Positions 1-9,173 of a DNA stretch of 64,000 bases are shown here, one piece after another (position 1 is the stretch's first letter; each line of letters opens with the position of its first letter). The position numbers were made by a program, and so were the translations under genes. The DNA is taken from the NCBI RefSeq assembly GCF_000378985.1, contig NZ_KB905371.1:62001-126000 (forward strand). Reading direction: 5' to 3'. A model generated the notes under the pieces. The model was not told the origin of the DNA and did not search any database. It saw only the letters and a list, made by a program, of their open reading frames with translations. This DNA is from Ensifer sp. BR816 (GTDB lineage Bacteria; Pseudomonadota; Alphaproteobacteria; Rhizobiales; Rhizobiaceae).

Positions 1-2247
1 AGCCGGATCCGGCGGCTGAGGCTGCGGGTGCGCGGCACCGTACAGGGCGTCGGCTTCCGGCCTTTCGTCTACAGGCTAGCGCGCGAGATGCGGCTCTCGG
101 GATTTGTCCTTAATGACAGTGCTGGCGTGCTGGTCGAGATCGAGGGCCTGGACGCAGACCACTTCCCCGAGGCGATCCGAACCCAGGCGCCGCCGCTCGC
201 CCGCATCGAGGCCGTCGACGTGCTGGAGTTGGCGCCGGTCGGCGGCGATCGATTCGAGATCATCGAGAGCCTCGGCGGCAGGGGTGCGACCCGTATCGGC
301 GCCGACGCCGCGATTTGCGGGCAATGCCAGCGGGAGCTCACGGATCCAGGAACCCGGTTTTTCGGCTATCCCTTCGTCAACTGTACCCAATGCGGCCCGC
401 GCTTCACCATTACCCGCGCGCTTCCCTACGACCGGCCTCACACCTCGATGGCCTCGTTTTCCATGTGCGGTGCCTGCGCGGCGGACTATGGCGACCCGGA
501 GAACCGGCGCTTCCATGCCGAGCCCGTTGCCTGTCCCGATTGTGGTCCGAGGCTCAGCCATCCGGTCACCGAGTTGGCGGCGCGGCTCGAAGGCGGCGCG
601 ATCATCGCACTGAAGGGGATCGGCGGATTCCACCTGCTCTGCGATGCCCGCAACGATGCGGCGATCGATCTCCTCAGGCTGCGCAAGGGCCGTGACCAGA
701 AGCCCTTCGCCGTCATGGTGCGGGATATGGCGGCGGCACGGCAGCTCGCGCTTGTGACCGATGCCGAAGAGGAATTGCTGACCTCGGTGGCGAGCCCGAT
801 CGTTCTGGTCGCGGCCGTTGCCGGAGAACTCTCCACTCTCGTATCTCCCGGACTCGGGCGGATAGGTCTCATTCTCGCCTACGCACCGGCGCACCTCCTC
901 CTTTTCGACGAACTCTCCCGTCTTTCGCCGGAATATCCCCCTGCGCTGGTTGCGACCAGCGCCAACGTCTGTGGTGAGCCGCTCGTCGCCGACAATGCGG
1001 ATGCGGAACTTCGCCTTTCCGCGATCGCCGATCTGATCGTCACCCATAACCGCGATATCGTCGTCCGCGCCGACGATTCCGTTATGCAGGTGATTGACGG
1101 CGCGCCTGCCTTTATCCGCCGCGCCCGTGGCTTCGTGCCAGAGCCCATCGACCTCGGCGAAGACGGACCTTCCGTGATCGCCACCGGTACGGACCTCAAG
1201 AACACCGTCTGCATCACGCGCGGACGCGAGGCATTTCTGTCGCAACATGTGGGCTGCCTCGACAATAGGGAGGCGATACGCTTCCAGCGCGAGGCGGCCA
1301 GCCATCTCTGTTCGATTCTTGATGTAAAGTTGGAAATCGCGGCCTGCGACCTGCATCCGGATTTCCACTCGGTGCGGATGGCGGAGAGCTTCGGCCTGCC
1401 GGTCGTGCTGGTCCAGCACCATCTCGCTCATGTCGCTGCGGTGGCGGCGGAGCATGGACTCGCCGGACCGGTTCTCGGGCTCGCACTCGACGGCCACGGT
1501 TTTGGCACCGACGGCCGCAGTTGGGGCGGCGAGATGCTTGCGGTCGACGGACATCGCTGGCTGCGCGCGGGATCGCTTATGCCGCTGCCGCTGCCGGGTG
1601 GTGACCGCGCGGCGCGCGAACCCTGGCGCATGGGGGTAGCGGCGCTTCAGTCTGCGGGCCGTATCGACCTGGCGCTGGCGCTCGCGCCAGCGCATTCCGG
1701 CGTGGCGCAATTGACGGCGATGTTCAGCCGCGGCATGCGGCCCTCCGTTACGAGCAGCCTCGGCAGGCTCTTCGACGCCGTCGCGGCGATATCGGGGGTT
1801 CGCCTCGTCCAGTCCTATGAGGGACAGGCGGCGATGGAATTGGAGGCGCTGGTTCGGGCGCCGCGCTGCCTGCCGGGCGGATATGCCATAAAGGATGGGG
1901 TGCTCGACTTCCGCCCGCTCATCCTGCGCTTGGCGGAGGCAGGGATGGACGGCACCGATGCCGCCGACCTCTTCCATGGCACGCTGATTGCCGGCCTCGC
2001 GGATTGGTCCGCGAAGGGCGCGGCAAGCCTCGGCACGCGGCAGGTCGCGCTCGGTGGCGGATGTATGACGAATCGCGTCCTTGCGGCGGGTCTAGCACAG
2101 GCTCACAGGGAGCGCGGCCTCCAGCCATATCTGTCACGTCTGGCGCCTTCCAATGACGGCGGCGTAGCGCTTGGCCAAGCCGCCCATGCGCGACAAGTCA
2201 TCATCAACAAGCATGCATCAGCGTTGGAGAGCCAGACATGTGCCTAG
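1..2247 (+). CDS. hypF: Carbamoyltransferase HypF, hydrogenase maturation (5' end cut by window)
   Basis: HypF carbamoylates the C-terminal cysteine of HypE using carbamoyl phosphate, the first step in making the cyanide ligands of [NiFe] hydrogenase. The frame is open from base 1; a GTG at 28 is the first possible start seen, but the acylphosphatase motif (VRGTVQGVGFRPF) begins at once, so a few residues probably lie upstream of the window. Domains in order: acylphosphatase (about 1-85), two zinc-finger-like Cys pairs (CGQC/CTQCG and CGAC/CPDCG, about 97-170), a YrdC-like domain (about 180-360), and a Kae1-like C-terminal domain with HHLAHVAA and DGHGFG. Length is normal for the family. The stop overlaps the hypC start, so the genes are translationally coupled. 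Confidence 0.95.
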   Translation, partial: SRIRRLRLRVRGTVQGVGFRPFVYRLAREMRLSGFVLNDSAGVLVEIEGLDADHFPEAIRTQAPPLARIEAVDVLELAPVGGDRFEIIESLGGRGATRIGADAAICGQCQRELTDPGTRFFGYPFVNCTQCGPRFTITRALPYDRPHTSMASFSMCGACAADYGDPENRRFHAEPVACPDCGPRLSHPVTELAARLEGGAIIALKGIGGFHLLCDARNDAAIDLLRLRKGRDQKPFAVMVRDMAAARQLALVTDAEEELLTSVASPIVLVAAVAGELSTLVSPGLGRIGLILAYAPAHLLLFDELSRLSPEYPPALVATSANVCGEPLVADNADAELRLSAIADLIVTHNRDIVVRADDSVMQVIDGAPAFIRRARGFVPEPIDLGEDGPSVIATGTDLKNTVCITRGREAFLSQHVGCLDNREAIRFQREAASHLCSILDVKLEIAACDLHPDFHSVRMAESFGLPVVLVQHHLAHVAAVAAEHGLAGPVLGLALDGHGFGTDGRSWGGEMLAVDGHRWLRAGSLMPLPLPGGDRAAREPWRMGVAALQSAGRIDLALALAPAHSGVAQLTAMFSRGMRPSVTSSLGRLFDAVAAISGVRLVQSYEGQAAMELEALVRAPRCLPGGYAIKDGVLDFRPLILRLAEAGMDGTDAADLFHGTLIAGLADWSAKGAASLGTRQVALGGGCMTNRVLAAGLAQAHRERGLQPYLSRLAPSNDGGVALGQAAHARQVIINKHASALESQTCA

Positions 2248-2465
2248 CCATACCGGTCCGGGTCACCGAAGTGCTTCCCGACAATATGGCGAAAGTCACG
2301 CTCGACGGCGTCTTGAAGGTCATCTCGACGGCGCTGATCGACGATGTCCGGCCGGGCGACTACGTCATCCTTCATGTCGGCTACGCGCTGACGAAGATCA
2401 ATCCTGAGGAGGCGGAGCGGACGCTGGCGCTTATCCAAGAGGCTGCGATGAGTGACTTGACATGA
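2238..2465 (+). CDS. hypC: Hydrogenase maturation chaperone HypC
   Basis: HypC is a small OB-fold chaperone that holds the Fe(CN)2CO unit with HypD and delivers it to the hydrogenase large-subunit precursor. The 75-residue product starts MCLAIPV; the obligatory Cys2 fixes the start codon at 2238, inside the end of hypF. The motif DYVILHVGYAL near residue 45 is also typical. The stop overlaps the hypD start in an ATGA arrangement. The paralogue HupF is usually longer, so HypC is the better name. Confidence 0.95.
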   Translation: MCLAIPVRVTEVLPDNMAKVTLDGVLKVISTALIDDVRPGDYVILHVGYALTKINPEEAERTLALIQEAAMSDLT

Positions 2466-3619
2466 AGTATATCGATGAATATCGCGATGGACGGCTTGCC
2501 AACGGTATTGCCCATCAGATCGCGGCGATCGCGGATGCGGCCCGCGCCTATGACTTCATGGAGTTCTGCGGCGGGCACACGCACACGATCGCCCGCTACG
2601 GCCTTGAGGATTTGCTACCCGACAATGTCCGGATGATCCATGGCCCAGGCTGTCCTGTTTGCGTGCTGCCGATGGGTAGGATCGAAGCGGCAATCGCGCT
2701 TGCGATGCGTTCCGAGATAACGCTCTGTATCTATGGCGACCTTATGCGTGTGCCGGGCACAAGCGGTTCGAGCCTGCTCAAGGCCAAGGCGGCCGGTGCC
2801 GATATTCGCATAGTCTACTCGACGCTCGATGCGCTGAGGATCGCCGAAGCTGAGCCGGAGCGCGAGGTGGTGTTCTTCGCGATCGGCTTCGAGACTACGA
2901 CGCCGCCAACCGCTCTCGCACTCAAGACGGCGATCGCCAAGAAACTCGGCAATTTCTCGATCTTCTGCAACCATATGCTGACGCCGGCGGCAATCCACAA
3001 CATTCTGGAAAACCCGGATGCCCGCAAGCTCGGCACGATCAAGATCGATGGGTTAATCGGCCCGGCTCATGTCAGCGCTGTGATTGGCACAAAGCCCTAC
3101 GAATTCTTCGCCGAGAAATTCTGCAAGCCGGTCGTGGTGGCAGGCTTCGAGCCACTCGACGTCATGCAGGCGATCCTGATGCTGGTGCGCCAGATCAATG
3201 ACGGCAGGCACGCGGTCGAGAACCAATATATCCGTGCGGTGACCAGACTCGGCAATGAGAAGGCGCAGGCGGAGCTGGCGAATTTCTTCGACCTGCGCGA
3301 GAGCTTCGAATGGCGAGGCCTCGGCGCGCTGCCTTACAGCGGGCTGCGGCTCCGGCCACAATATGAAGTGTACGATGCCGAGAAGCGCTTCTCGATGGTG
3401 ACCTCCAGGGCCAGGGACAATTCGGCCTGTGAATGCGCCGCCATTCTGTGCGGCGTGAAAAAACCCGCCGAATGCAAGCTGTTCGGCACGGTCTGCACGC
3501 CCGATACGCCGATGGGGTCCTGCATGGTGTCGTCGGAAGGCGCCTGCGCCGCACACTGGACCTATCGCCGCTTCCGCGCAAAGGGGCGGCTGGCGGATGC
3601 CGGGAGGGCGGTCGCATAA
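2462..3619 (+). CDS. hypD: Hydrogenase maturation protein HypD
   Basis: HypD is the iron-sulfur scaffold on which iron receives its CN and CO ligands, in complex with HypC and HypE. The 385-residue product has the hallmark motifs FCGGHTH (about residue 36), GPGCPVCV (about 62) and FETTTPPTA (about 143), and the C-terminal cysteine cluster (CECAAIL, CKLFGTVCTP) that binds the [4Fe-4S] centre. The ATG lies in a 4-base overlap with hypC, and hypE begins two bases after the stop. The length is normal and no key residue is missing. Confidence 0.96.
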   Translation: MKYIDEYRDGRLANGIAHQIAAIADAARAYDFMEFCGGHTHTIARYGLEDLLPDNVRMIHGPGCPVCVLPMGRIEAAIALAMRSEITLCIYGDLMRVPGTSGSSLLKAKAAGADIRIVYSTLDALRIAEAEPEREVVFFAIGFETTTPPTALALKTAIAKKLGNFSIFCNHMLTPAAIHNILENPDARKLGTIKIDGLIGPAHVSAVIGTKPYEFFAEKFCKPVVVAGFEPLDVMQAILMLVRQINDGRHAVENQYIRAVTRLGNEKAQAELANFFDLRESFEWRGLGALPYSGLRLRPQYEVYDAEKRFSMVTSRARDNSACECAAILCGVKKPAECKLFGTVCTPDTPMGSCMVSSEGACAAHWTYRRFRAKGRLADAGRAVA

Positions 3620-3621
3620 AC

Positions 3622-4668
3622 ATGATGATCGAGGCCTGCAGGCGAATGCTCAACGTTGAGAACGGCCGGGTCGATCTCTCGCATGGCGCCGGCGGTCGCG
3701 CCATGCGACACCTCATCGAGGATATCTTCCACGACGCTTTCGACAATATATGGCTGCGCGCCGGCAACGACCAGTCAGCCTTCGCCGTTTCGGGCGGCCG
3801 AATGGTGATGACCACGGACGGCTATGTCGTCTCGCCGCTGTTCTTTCCGGGCGGGGATATCGGCTCGCTCGCGGTGCACGGCACGATCAACGATATCGCC
3901 ATGGCCGCCGCTCGGCCGCTCTATCTTTCGGCGAGCTTCATCATCGAGGAGGGTTTTCCGCTCGCCGATCTCAAACGCATCGCCGAAAGCATGGGCGTGG
4001 CTTCGCGCGAGGCCGGTGTGCCGATTATCACGGGCGATACCAAGGTGGTCGAGCGAGGCAAAGCCGACGGTGTCTTCATCTCGACGGCCGGCGTCGGCAT
4101 GGTTCCGGACGGGCTCGATCTGCGCGCGGATGCCGCCCGGCCGGGCGATGCGGTTATCATCTCCGGCTCGATCGGTGACCACGGCATGGCCGTGATGTCG
4201 AAACGCGAGAACCTGGAATTCGAAGCGGCGATCGTCTCCGATAGCGCCCCCCTGCACGGCCTGGTGGCGGCGATGGCCGAGGCCGGTGGCAGGCTTATCC
4301 GGTTGATGCGTGATCCCACGCGCGGCGGCATCGCGGCGACGCTTAACGAAATCGCGAGCCAGTCGAAGGTCGGCTTCCATATCGATGAGAATACTATCCC
4401 GGTCAAGCCGGAGGTGGCCGCGGCCTGCGAGTTGCTCGGGCTCGATCCGCTCAATGTCGCCAACGAGGGCAAGCTTGTCGCTGTCGCCGCGCCGGAAGGC
4501 GCCGAAGCAATTCTGGCTGCGATGCGTGCACATCCCCTCGGGCGTGAGGCGGCCCTCATCGGACGTGTCGTGGCTGACGACGATTGCTTCGTGCAGATGT
4601 CGACCTCCTTCGGCGGCTTCCGGATCGTCGACTGGCTGTCGGGTGAGCAATTGCCCAGGATCTGCTGA
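3622..4668 (+). CDS. hypE: Carbamoyl dehydratase HypE
   Basis: HypE receives a carbamoyl group from HypF on its C-terminal cysteine and dehydrates it with ATP to a thiocyanate that supplies CN to HypD. The frame is open further upstream, but ATG 3622 gives a 348-residue protein of usual length starting just before VDLSHGAGGRAM. The AIRS-type ATP-binding features (DPTRGG, ITGDTKVVERG) are present, and the protein ends PRIC, so the reactive terminal cysteine is intact. It is the last gene of hypFCDE seen here. No hydrogenase structural gene, hypA or hypB is in the window; they may lie upstream. Confidence 0.95.
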   Translation: MMIEACRRMLNVENGRVDLSHGAGGRAMRHLIEDIFHDAFDNIWLRAGNDQSAFAVSGGRMVMTTDGYVVSPLFFPGGDIGSLAVHGTINDIAMAAARPLYLSASFIIEEGFPLADLKRIAESMGVASREAGVPIITGDTKVVERGKADGVFISTAGVGMVPDGLDLRADAARPGDAVIISGSIGDHGMAVMSKRENLEFEAAIVSDSAPLHGLVAAMAEAGGRLIRLMRDPTRGGIAATLNEIASQSKVGFHIDENTIPVKPEVAAACELLGLDPLNVANEGKLVAVAAPEGAEAILAAMRAHPLGREAALIGRVVADDDCFVQMSTSFGGFRIVDWLSGEQLPRIC

Positions 4669-4814
4669 GAGAGGCGGCTGTCTACTGCTTCTCTGTTACC
4701 GCTTCAATTCTCTATTCCATCGGCTGCATGTCGACTTGCGATCGCTCGGTCTCAGCGCGTGGAGCGCCGCGAGCAGATTGAGGTCAAGGCCGTTGAAACG
4801 CATCAGCGTAATGC

Positions 4815-4861
4815 ATCCATGACACAAATGGGTGTCATCCAAAGAATCAATTTTGCCAATC
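4815..4861 (+). promoter_or_regulatory. nod box upstream of nodM
   Basis: A 47-bp nod box, the NodD binding site of flavonoid-induced promoters. It begins ATCCAT and contains CATCCAAAGAATCAATTTTG and CCAATC in the expected positions, a few bases off the consensus. It lies 244 bp before nodM in the same direction. A downstream stretch (ATTAGAA, then AAATCAAGTGCATCG) is shared with the other two nod boxes in this window. The rest of 4669-5105 shows no gene. Confidence 0.88.
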
Positions 4862-5105
4862 TGTTGAGTGCTATTAGAAAGCGCTGAAACTAACCAAAAT
4901 CAAGTGCATCGCTCGCGGTAGGTCGATTGTCTGAACGAAGCTTCTACCGGCCGGCATTCCGTCGGCGCCGCGATTGACGACAGCAGGTGACGTGCACCGA
5001 AGTAACGATCGCCTGTGCGAGGCGACCGGGAGCTTTGATATGACCTCGCTCAGACGGGGAATTTGAGTACGCCGCGACGGGCGTGGAAGGAACGCGAAGA
5101 GGGAT

Positions 5106-6932
5106 ATGTGCGGGATTGTGGGTATCGTCGGGCAGCAGCCGGTCTCGGAGCGGCTGGTCGATGCGTTGAAACGCCTTGAATACCGGGGCTACGATTCGGC
5201 CGGCGTCGCGACAATCGACGGTGGAGCGCTTGATCGCCGGCGGGCCGAGGGGAAACTCGTCAATCTCGAGGCAAGGCTGAAAGAGGAGCCTCTGGCCGGC
5301 ACCATCGGCATCGCTCATACGCGCTGGGCAACCCATGGCGCGCCGAACGAACGCAATGCCCATCCGCATTTCACCGACGGCGTCGCGGTCGTCCACAACG
5401 GCATCATCGAGAATTTTGCCGAGTTGAAGGATGAACTGGCCGCGGCCGGCGCCGAGTTCCAGACGGAGACCGACACAGAGGTCGTCGCGCATCTCCTGGC
5501 AAGGCTTCGCCGGGAGGGCATCGGACGACGCGAGGCGATGTTTGCGATGCTGAGGCGACTGAGGGGGGCCTACGCACTCGCCGTCCTTTTCGAAGACGAT
5601 CCGTCGACGATCATGGCGGCCCGCAACGGTCCGCCGCTGGCGATCGGCCACGGCGATGGCGAGATGTTCCTGGGCTCCGACGCCATCGCGCTGGCGCCTT
5701 TCACCAATGAAATCACCTATCTGATCGATGGCGACTGGGCGGTGATCGGCAAGACCGGTGTCCATATCTTCGACCTGGACGGCAATCCCGTCACGCGGCC
5801 GCAACAGGTGTCCACGGCTGCGGCCTATATGGTCGACAAGGGCAACCACCGTCATTTCATGGAGAAGGAAATCTACGAGCAGCCGGAGGTCATCTCCCAC
5901 GCTCTCGGCCATTATATCAACTTCATCGACAACCGCGTCGAGCCGGTTTCCGACGCCATCGACTTTGCCAAGCTACCGAGCCTGGCGATCTCCGCTTGCG
6001 GTACGGCCTATCTGGCCGGGCTGATCGGCAAATACTGGTTCGAACGCTATGCCCGACTGCCGGTCGAGATCGACGTCGCTTCGGAATTCCGATACCGCGA
6101 GATCCCGCTGTCGCCGCAATCGGCGGCCCTGTTCATCTCGCAGTCGGGCGAGACTGCCGACACGCTTGCGTCGCTGCGTTACTGCAAGGAACACGGCTTG
6201 AAGATCGGTGCGGTCGTGAACACCCGCGAATCGACGATTGCGCGGGAGTCCGACGCCGTCTTCCCGATCCTCGCCGGGCCCGAGATCGGTGTCGCATCGA
6301 CCAAGGCCTTCACCTGCCAGCTCGCCGTTCTCGCCGCCCTTGCAGTGGGTGCGGGCAGGGCGCGCGGCACCGTCACCGAAGAGGAAGAACAGGCGCTGGT
6401 CAGGAACCTTGCCGAAATGCCGCGCATCATGGGGCAGGTGCTCAACAGCATACAGCCGAAGATCGAGTTCCTGTCGCGCGAACTGTCGAAGTGCCAGGAC
6501 GTGCTTTATCTCGGCCGTGGCACCAGCTTCCCGCTCGCCATGGAAGGCGCCCTGAAGCTCAAGGAAATTTCCTACATCCACGCGGAAGGCTATGCCGCCG
6601 GCGAACTGAAGCACGGCCCGATTGCGCTGATCGACGAAAACATGCCGGTCATCGTGATTGCGCCGCATGACCGCTTCTTCGACAAGGCCGTCTCCAACAT
6701 GCAGGAGGTGGCGGCTCGCGGCGGACGGATCATCCTGATCACCGATGAGAGAGGTGCTGCCGCGTCGAAGCTCGACACGATGCACACGATCGTGCTTCCG
6801 AACGTCGACGAGATCATCGCGCCGATGATCTTCTCGCTGCCGGTCCAACTGCTCGCCTATCACACGGCGGTCTTCATGGGTGCGGATGTGGACCAGCCGC
6901 GCAACCTGGCGAAATCGGTCACGGTCGAATGA
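5106..6932 (+). CDS. nodM: Glucosamine-6-phosphate synthase NodM (GlmS family)
   Basis: The enzyme makes glucosamine 6-phosphate from fructose 6-phosphate and glutamine, feeding the chitin-oligosaccharide backbone of Nod factors. The 608-residue product begins MCGIVGIVG with nucleophile Cys2, which fixes the start, followed by a class II glutamine amidotransferase domain (to about 215; HTRWATHG) and two SIS isomerase domains (about 280-600; SQSGETADT, GRGTSFPLAMEGALKLKEISYIHAE in part, and the C-terminal KSVTVE). The length is normal. The nod box upstream is why I call it nodM rather than the housekeeping glmS. No nodN or nolFG follows. Confidence 0.92.
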   Translation: MCGIVGIVGQQPVSERLVDALKRLEYRGYDSAGVATIDGGALDRRRAEGKLVNLEARLKEEPLAGTIGIAHTRWATHGAPNERNAHPHFTDGVAVVHNGIIENFAELKDELAAAGAEFQTETDTEVVAHLLARLRREGIGRREAMFAMLRRLRGAYALAVLFEDDPSTIMAARNGPPLAIGHGDGEMFLGSDAIALAPFTNEITYLIDGDWAVIGKTGVHIFDLDGNPVTRPQQVSTAAAYMVDKGNHRHFMEKEIYEQPEVISHALGHYINFIDNRVEPVSDAIDFAKLPSLAISACGTAYLAGLIGKYWFERYARLPVEIDVASEFRYREIPLSPQSAALFISQSGETADTLASLRYCKEHGLKIGAVVNTRESTIARESDAVFPILAGPEIGVASTKAFTCQLAVLAALAVGAGRARGTVTEEEEQALVRNLAEMPRIMGQVLNSIQPKIEFLSRELSKCQDVLYLGRGTSFPLAMEGALKLKEISYIHAEGYAAGELKHGPIALIDENMPVIVIAPHDRFFDKAVSNMQEVAARGGRIILITDERGAAASKLDTMHTIVLPNVDEIIAPMIFSLPVQLLAYHTAVFMGADVDQPRNLAKSVTVE

Positions 6933-7259
6933 TCATCCGGCGGGAAACGGACGAAGTCCGGATTCCATGGCGGGTGCGACGGCGGCAGCGTTGCCGGGCG
7001 TCGAAGGAAGTTGCGGATGCGGCGTTTCTTGCGGGGTAATGCCGATCAGCATCAATCGATGTGTCGGTAATGCTCCAGAAGGCAGCTGAATTGAAGTAAG
7101 CGTGGGCGCGAATTTCGTTAGCGGGCGATGCGCCCCTGGCCTATGCGACGGCGTCATTTTTGGCCGGTTCATCTCCCCCATAACATCTCTAGAGCGGGAT
7201 GCGCTCAGATACCTTCGCGCCGCCGCTCTAACTGTTTGTTTTTGCCGCATTTGTGCGAC

Positions 7260-7279
7260 GTCAGGTGATTCCACCTGAC
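7260..7279. repeat. Intergenic hairpin, part of a mosaic-like palindromic region
   Basis: A perfect 8-bp stem (GTCAGGTG/CACCTGAC) with a 4-base loop. It lies within about 7190-7295, which starts TCTAGAGCGGGATG and ends AAAATGCTCTAG, the style of rhizobial intergenic mosaic elements (RIME-like). The name is inferred from style, not from an alignment. Nothing else was found in 6933-7350. Confidence 0.45.
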
Positions 7280-7352
7280 TGCAAAATGCTCTAGCTTTAG
7301 GCACTGGCAGAATCCGCCAGACGAGGTCCGCCATTGCTCAATCCTCCGTTAC

Positions 7353-7756
7353 GCGGATGAGCAGTTGTCGGCCGGCCGTTGTCGGGGTTGATCAGCTCCA
7401 ACGCGCGATCGAAGTCACTGGCGCATCTGAAAACCGGTCGCGAGGCGCACCTCCTTGGAAATAGCGCCGGGAACGTCGAACTGGAAGGTATCAACTGGCA
7501 CACCAGACCCGCACGACCGTGCCACCCGGTCGTACCAGATCAAAGAGGCCGTCAAGGAACCTGCTACCGAGCTTGGCGCGAAAGGCAAGATCGGAATGCC
7601 TGGCTCCATGCAGACGCGGTCGCCCGCCGTATGGTGTCGGACATTGGCGCCGACCTCTACGACCGTGCTTGCAGCCTCGTGGCCTTCCGCCATGGGCGCG
7701 CACACCAAATAGGGCCTCATCGCGCATTGGGTGCAGTGCAGGTCGCTATCGGAGAT
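7353..7756 (-). pseudogene. Decayed zinc-dependent polyol (xylitol/L-idonate-type) dehydrogenase
   Basis: Reverse-strand translations contain pieces of a medium-chain sugar-alcohol dehydrogenase: [19 protein letters not shown] and [15 protein letters not shown], then [11 protein letters not shown], then in another frame [12 protein letters not shown], then [17 protein letters not shown] and finally, in a third frame, [14 protein letters not shown]. The middle of the protein, including most of the cofactor domain, is missing. The pieces need at least two frame changes, so the gene is dead. Family assignment is from motif recognition; the exact substrate cannot be told. Confidence 0.7.
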
Positions 7757-7975
7757 ACGGCCCGAGCATTGCATGCTTCCTAAATGCCGGGTTCTCCAAG
7801 ACGACAAAGCTCCAGGGCCCAAGCGCTGCAACCGGGCGGTGCCTCCATCTCAAATGACGGCGAAAAGACAGCACCACGAGGCAGTTGTGCAAGTTACACA
7901 ACAGGGGCGACAGCTGTCTCAAACAGGGTTCAGCGTCACTTCAGACCGATCTCTTGCCAGCCGAAGCTGCAGGTT

Positions 7976-8422
7976 CTAACTCCGGTTTTCCCGTTTCTTG
8001 CCAAAGCCGGCCGCACGCGCGAGTGCGGAGCGTTGTTGCGCATAGTTAGGAGCAATCATCGGGTAGTCAGCGGGGAGATCCCATCTTGCACGATATTCCT
8101 CCGGTGTAAGCCCGTACTTTGCCATCAGGTGCCGCCTCAGAGATTTGAACTTTTGGCCGTCCTCGAGGCAAATGATGAACTCCGGTGTCACCGACTTCTT
8201 GATCGGAATGACGGGGCGACGTTCTTGAACGGCAGCTTCGGCCTTGTCTGGCTGCGATGTGCTGCTCAGTGAGGAATAGGTCTGCTCAATAAGATTGGGC
8301 AGATCCGCGACACGAACGGCATTGCGGCTCAGATAAGCCGCGACGATTCGGCTCGTCAGCTCGAGCCTCCGTTGCTCATTGCCCGAACTCAATTCGCTCA
8401 ACGTCTTCTCCTTTGTTTTCAT
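7976..8422 (-). CDS. Ros/MucR family transcriptional regulator
   Basis: Ros/MucR proteins are rhizobial DNA-binding regulators of exopolysaccharide, motility and symbiosis genes. The 148-residue product from ATG 8422 (MKTKEKTLSEL) has a divergent N-terminal region and the typical C-terminal DNA-binding block: FIICLEDGQKFKSLRRHL, then GLTPEEYRARWDLPADYPM and APNYAQQRS. The second cysteine of the Cys2His2 site is Asp (CLED), as in the zinc-independent members of the family. A longer upstream start adds 36 residues without homology. It stands alone among decayed sequence. The regulated genes are unknown. Confidence 0.85.
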   Translation of the reverse strand: MKTKEKTLSELSSGNEQRRLELTSRIVAAYLSRNAVRVADLPNLIEQTYSSLSSTSQPDKAEAAVQERRPVIPIKKSVTPEFIICLEDGQKFKSLRRHLMAKYGLTPEEYRARWDLPADYPMIAPNYAQQRSALARAAGFGKKRENRS

Positions 8423-8647
8423 GTCGCAGCTTCGCTCAACGTGCAGGTATTTCGGTCGGAAGGAAGGCGGCGACAGACGCTGGTTTGTTTTTTGGCAGAT
8501 TCGGATCTTTTTTTGTCTTGATCTGTCCACTTCATTCGCATTGCGCGTCCGATGCGTTTTCTATCATGGTGTCCCCGAAGCACGAGAACATTGCAGAGCG
8601 ATGGCATCGATATGTTTTCTTCACCGTGTAAGGCAACCGAAGTTGTC

Positions 8648-9105
8648 ATGAAGCTTCCGCCGTCGCTCAAGCGACGCGATGCGAAACGACTCGCTCAGGA
8701 AAACATGGCGCGCCTTCTGGAGGAAAGCGGAAACGACCGCGTGCTGCGCAAGCTTGTCGCCCAGCCCATCATGGACGCACCCAGCCCCAGGATTTCCTTG
8801 CACCGCAGTCATCACTGACACCGACAACGGGGGCCCGACCGCACCAAGGACGACATCATTGAAATCGGTGTCGTGGCGTTTACCTTGGATCACGGCGACC
8901 ACCTCGGCGAGGTCACCGCCGTCTGAGGCGCATGCGCCCCCGTTCCCGATGAAATCATGCGCCTGACGGGAACAGCCAACGAGACGGGCGCCGGGCAAAC
9001 ATCAATCTCGGAGCGCTTCGAGCCTTAATTGGTCCGGCCGACCTCGCCATCGCCCACAGTGCCCGCCTCGACCGTCTTGGCGCCACGCCTCTGCACGCCA
9101 CTTGA
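8648..9105 (+). pseudogene. Decayed DEDDh 3'-5' exonuclease (DNA polymerase III epsilon-like)
   Basis: The first frame gives MKLPPSLKRRDAKRLAQEN and LLEESGNDRVLRKL, the N-terminal region I associate with plasmid-borne exonuclease-domain proteins of rhizobia. After a frame change come VITDTDNGG (motif I, normally DTETTG) and DDIIEIGVVAFTLDHGDHLG, then a stop, then VPDEIMRLTGTANETGAGQT and, in another frame, IGPADLAIAHSARLDRLG. Multiple stops and shifts and a damaged catalytic motif I make it non-functional. A second remnant of the same family lies at 9851-9990. Confidence 0.7.
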
Positions 9106-9173
9106 CTCCTTCGCGGGAGAGGCAGACCAGCAGGAACGATCGGCGGCGTGACAGGTAGTTAGACCGCTGTAGC

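Noticed and set aside
76..1977. Reverse open frame of 633 codons
   Set aside because: It is the shadow of hypF; the forward frame has all HypF motifs, the reverse one has none and is rich in Arg and Gly as expected from a GC-rich antisense frame.
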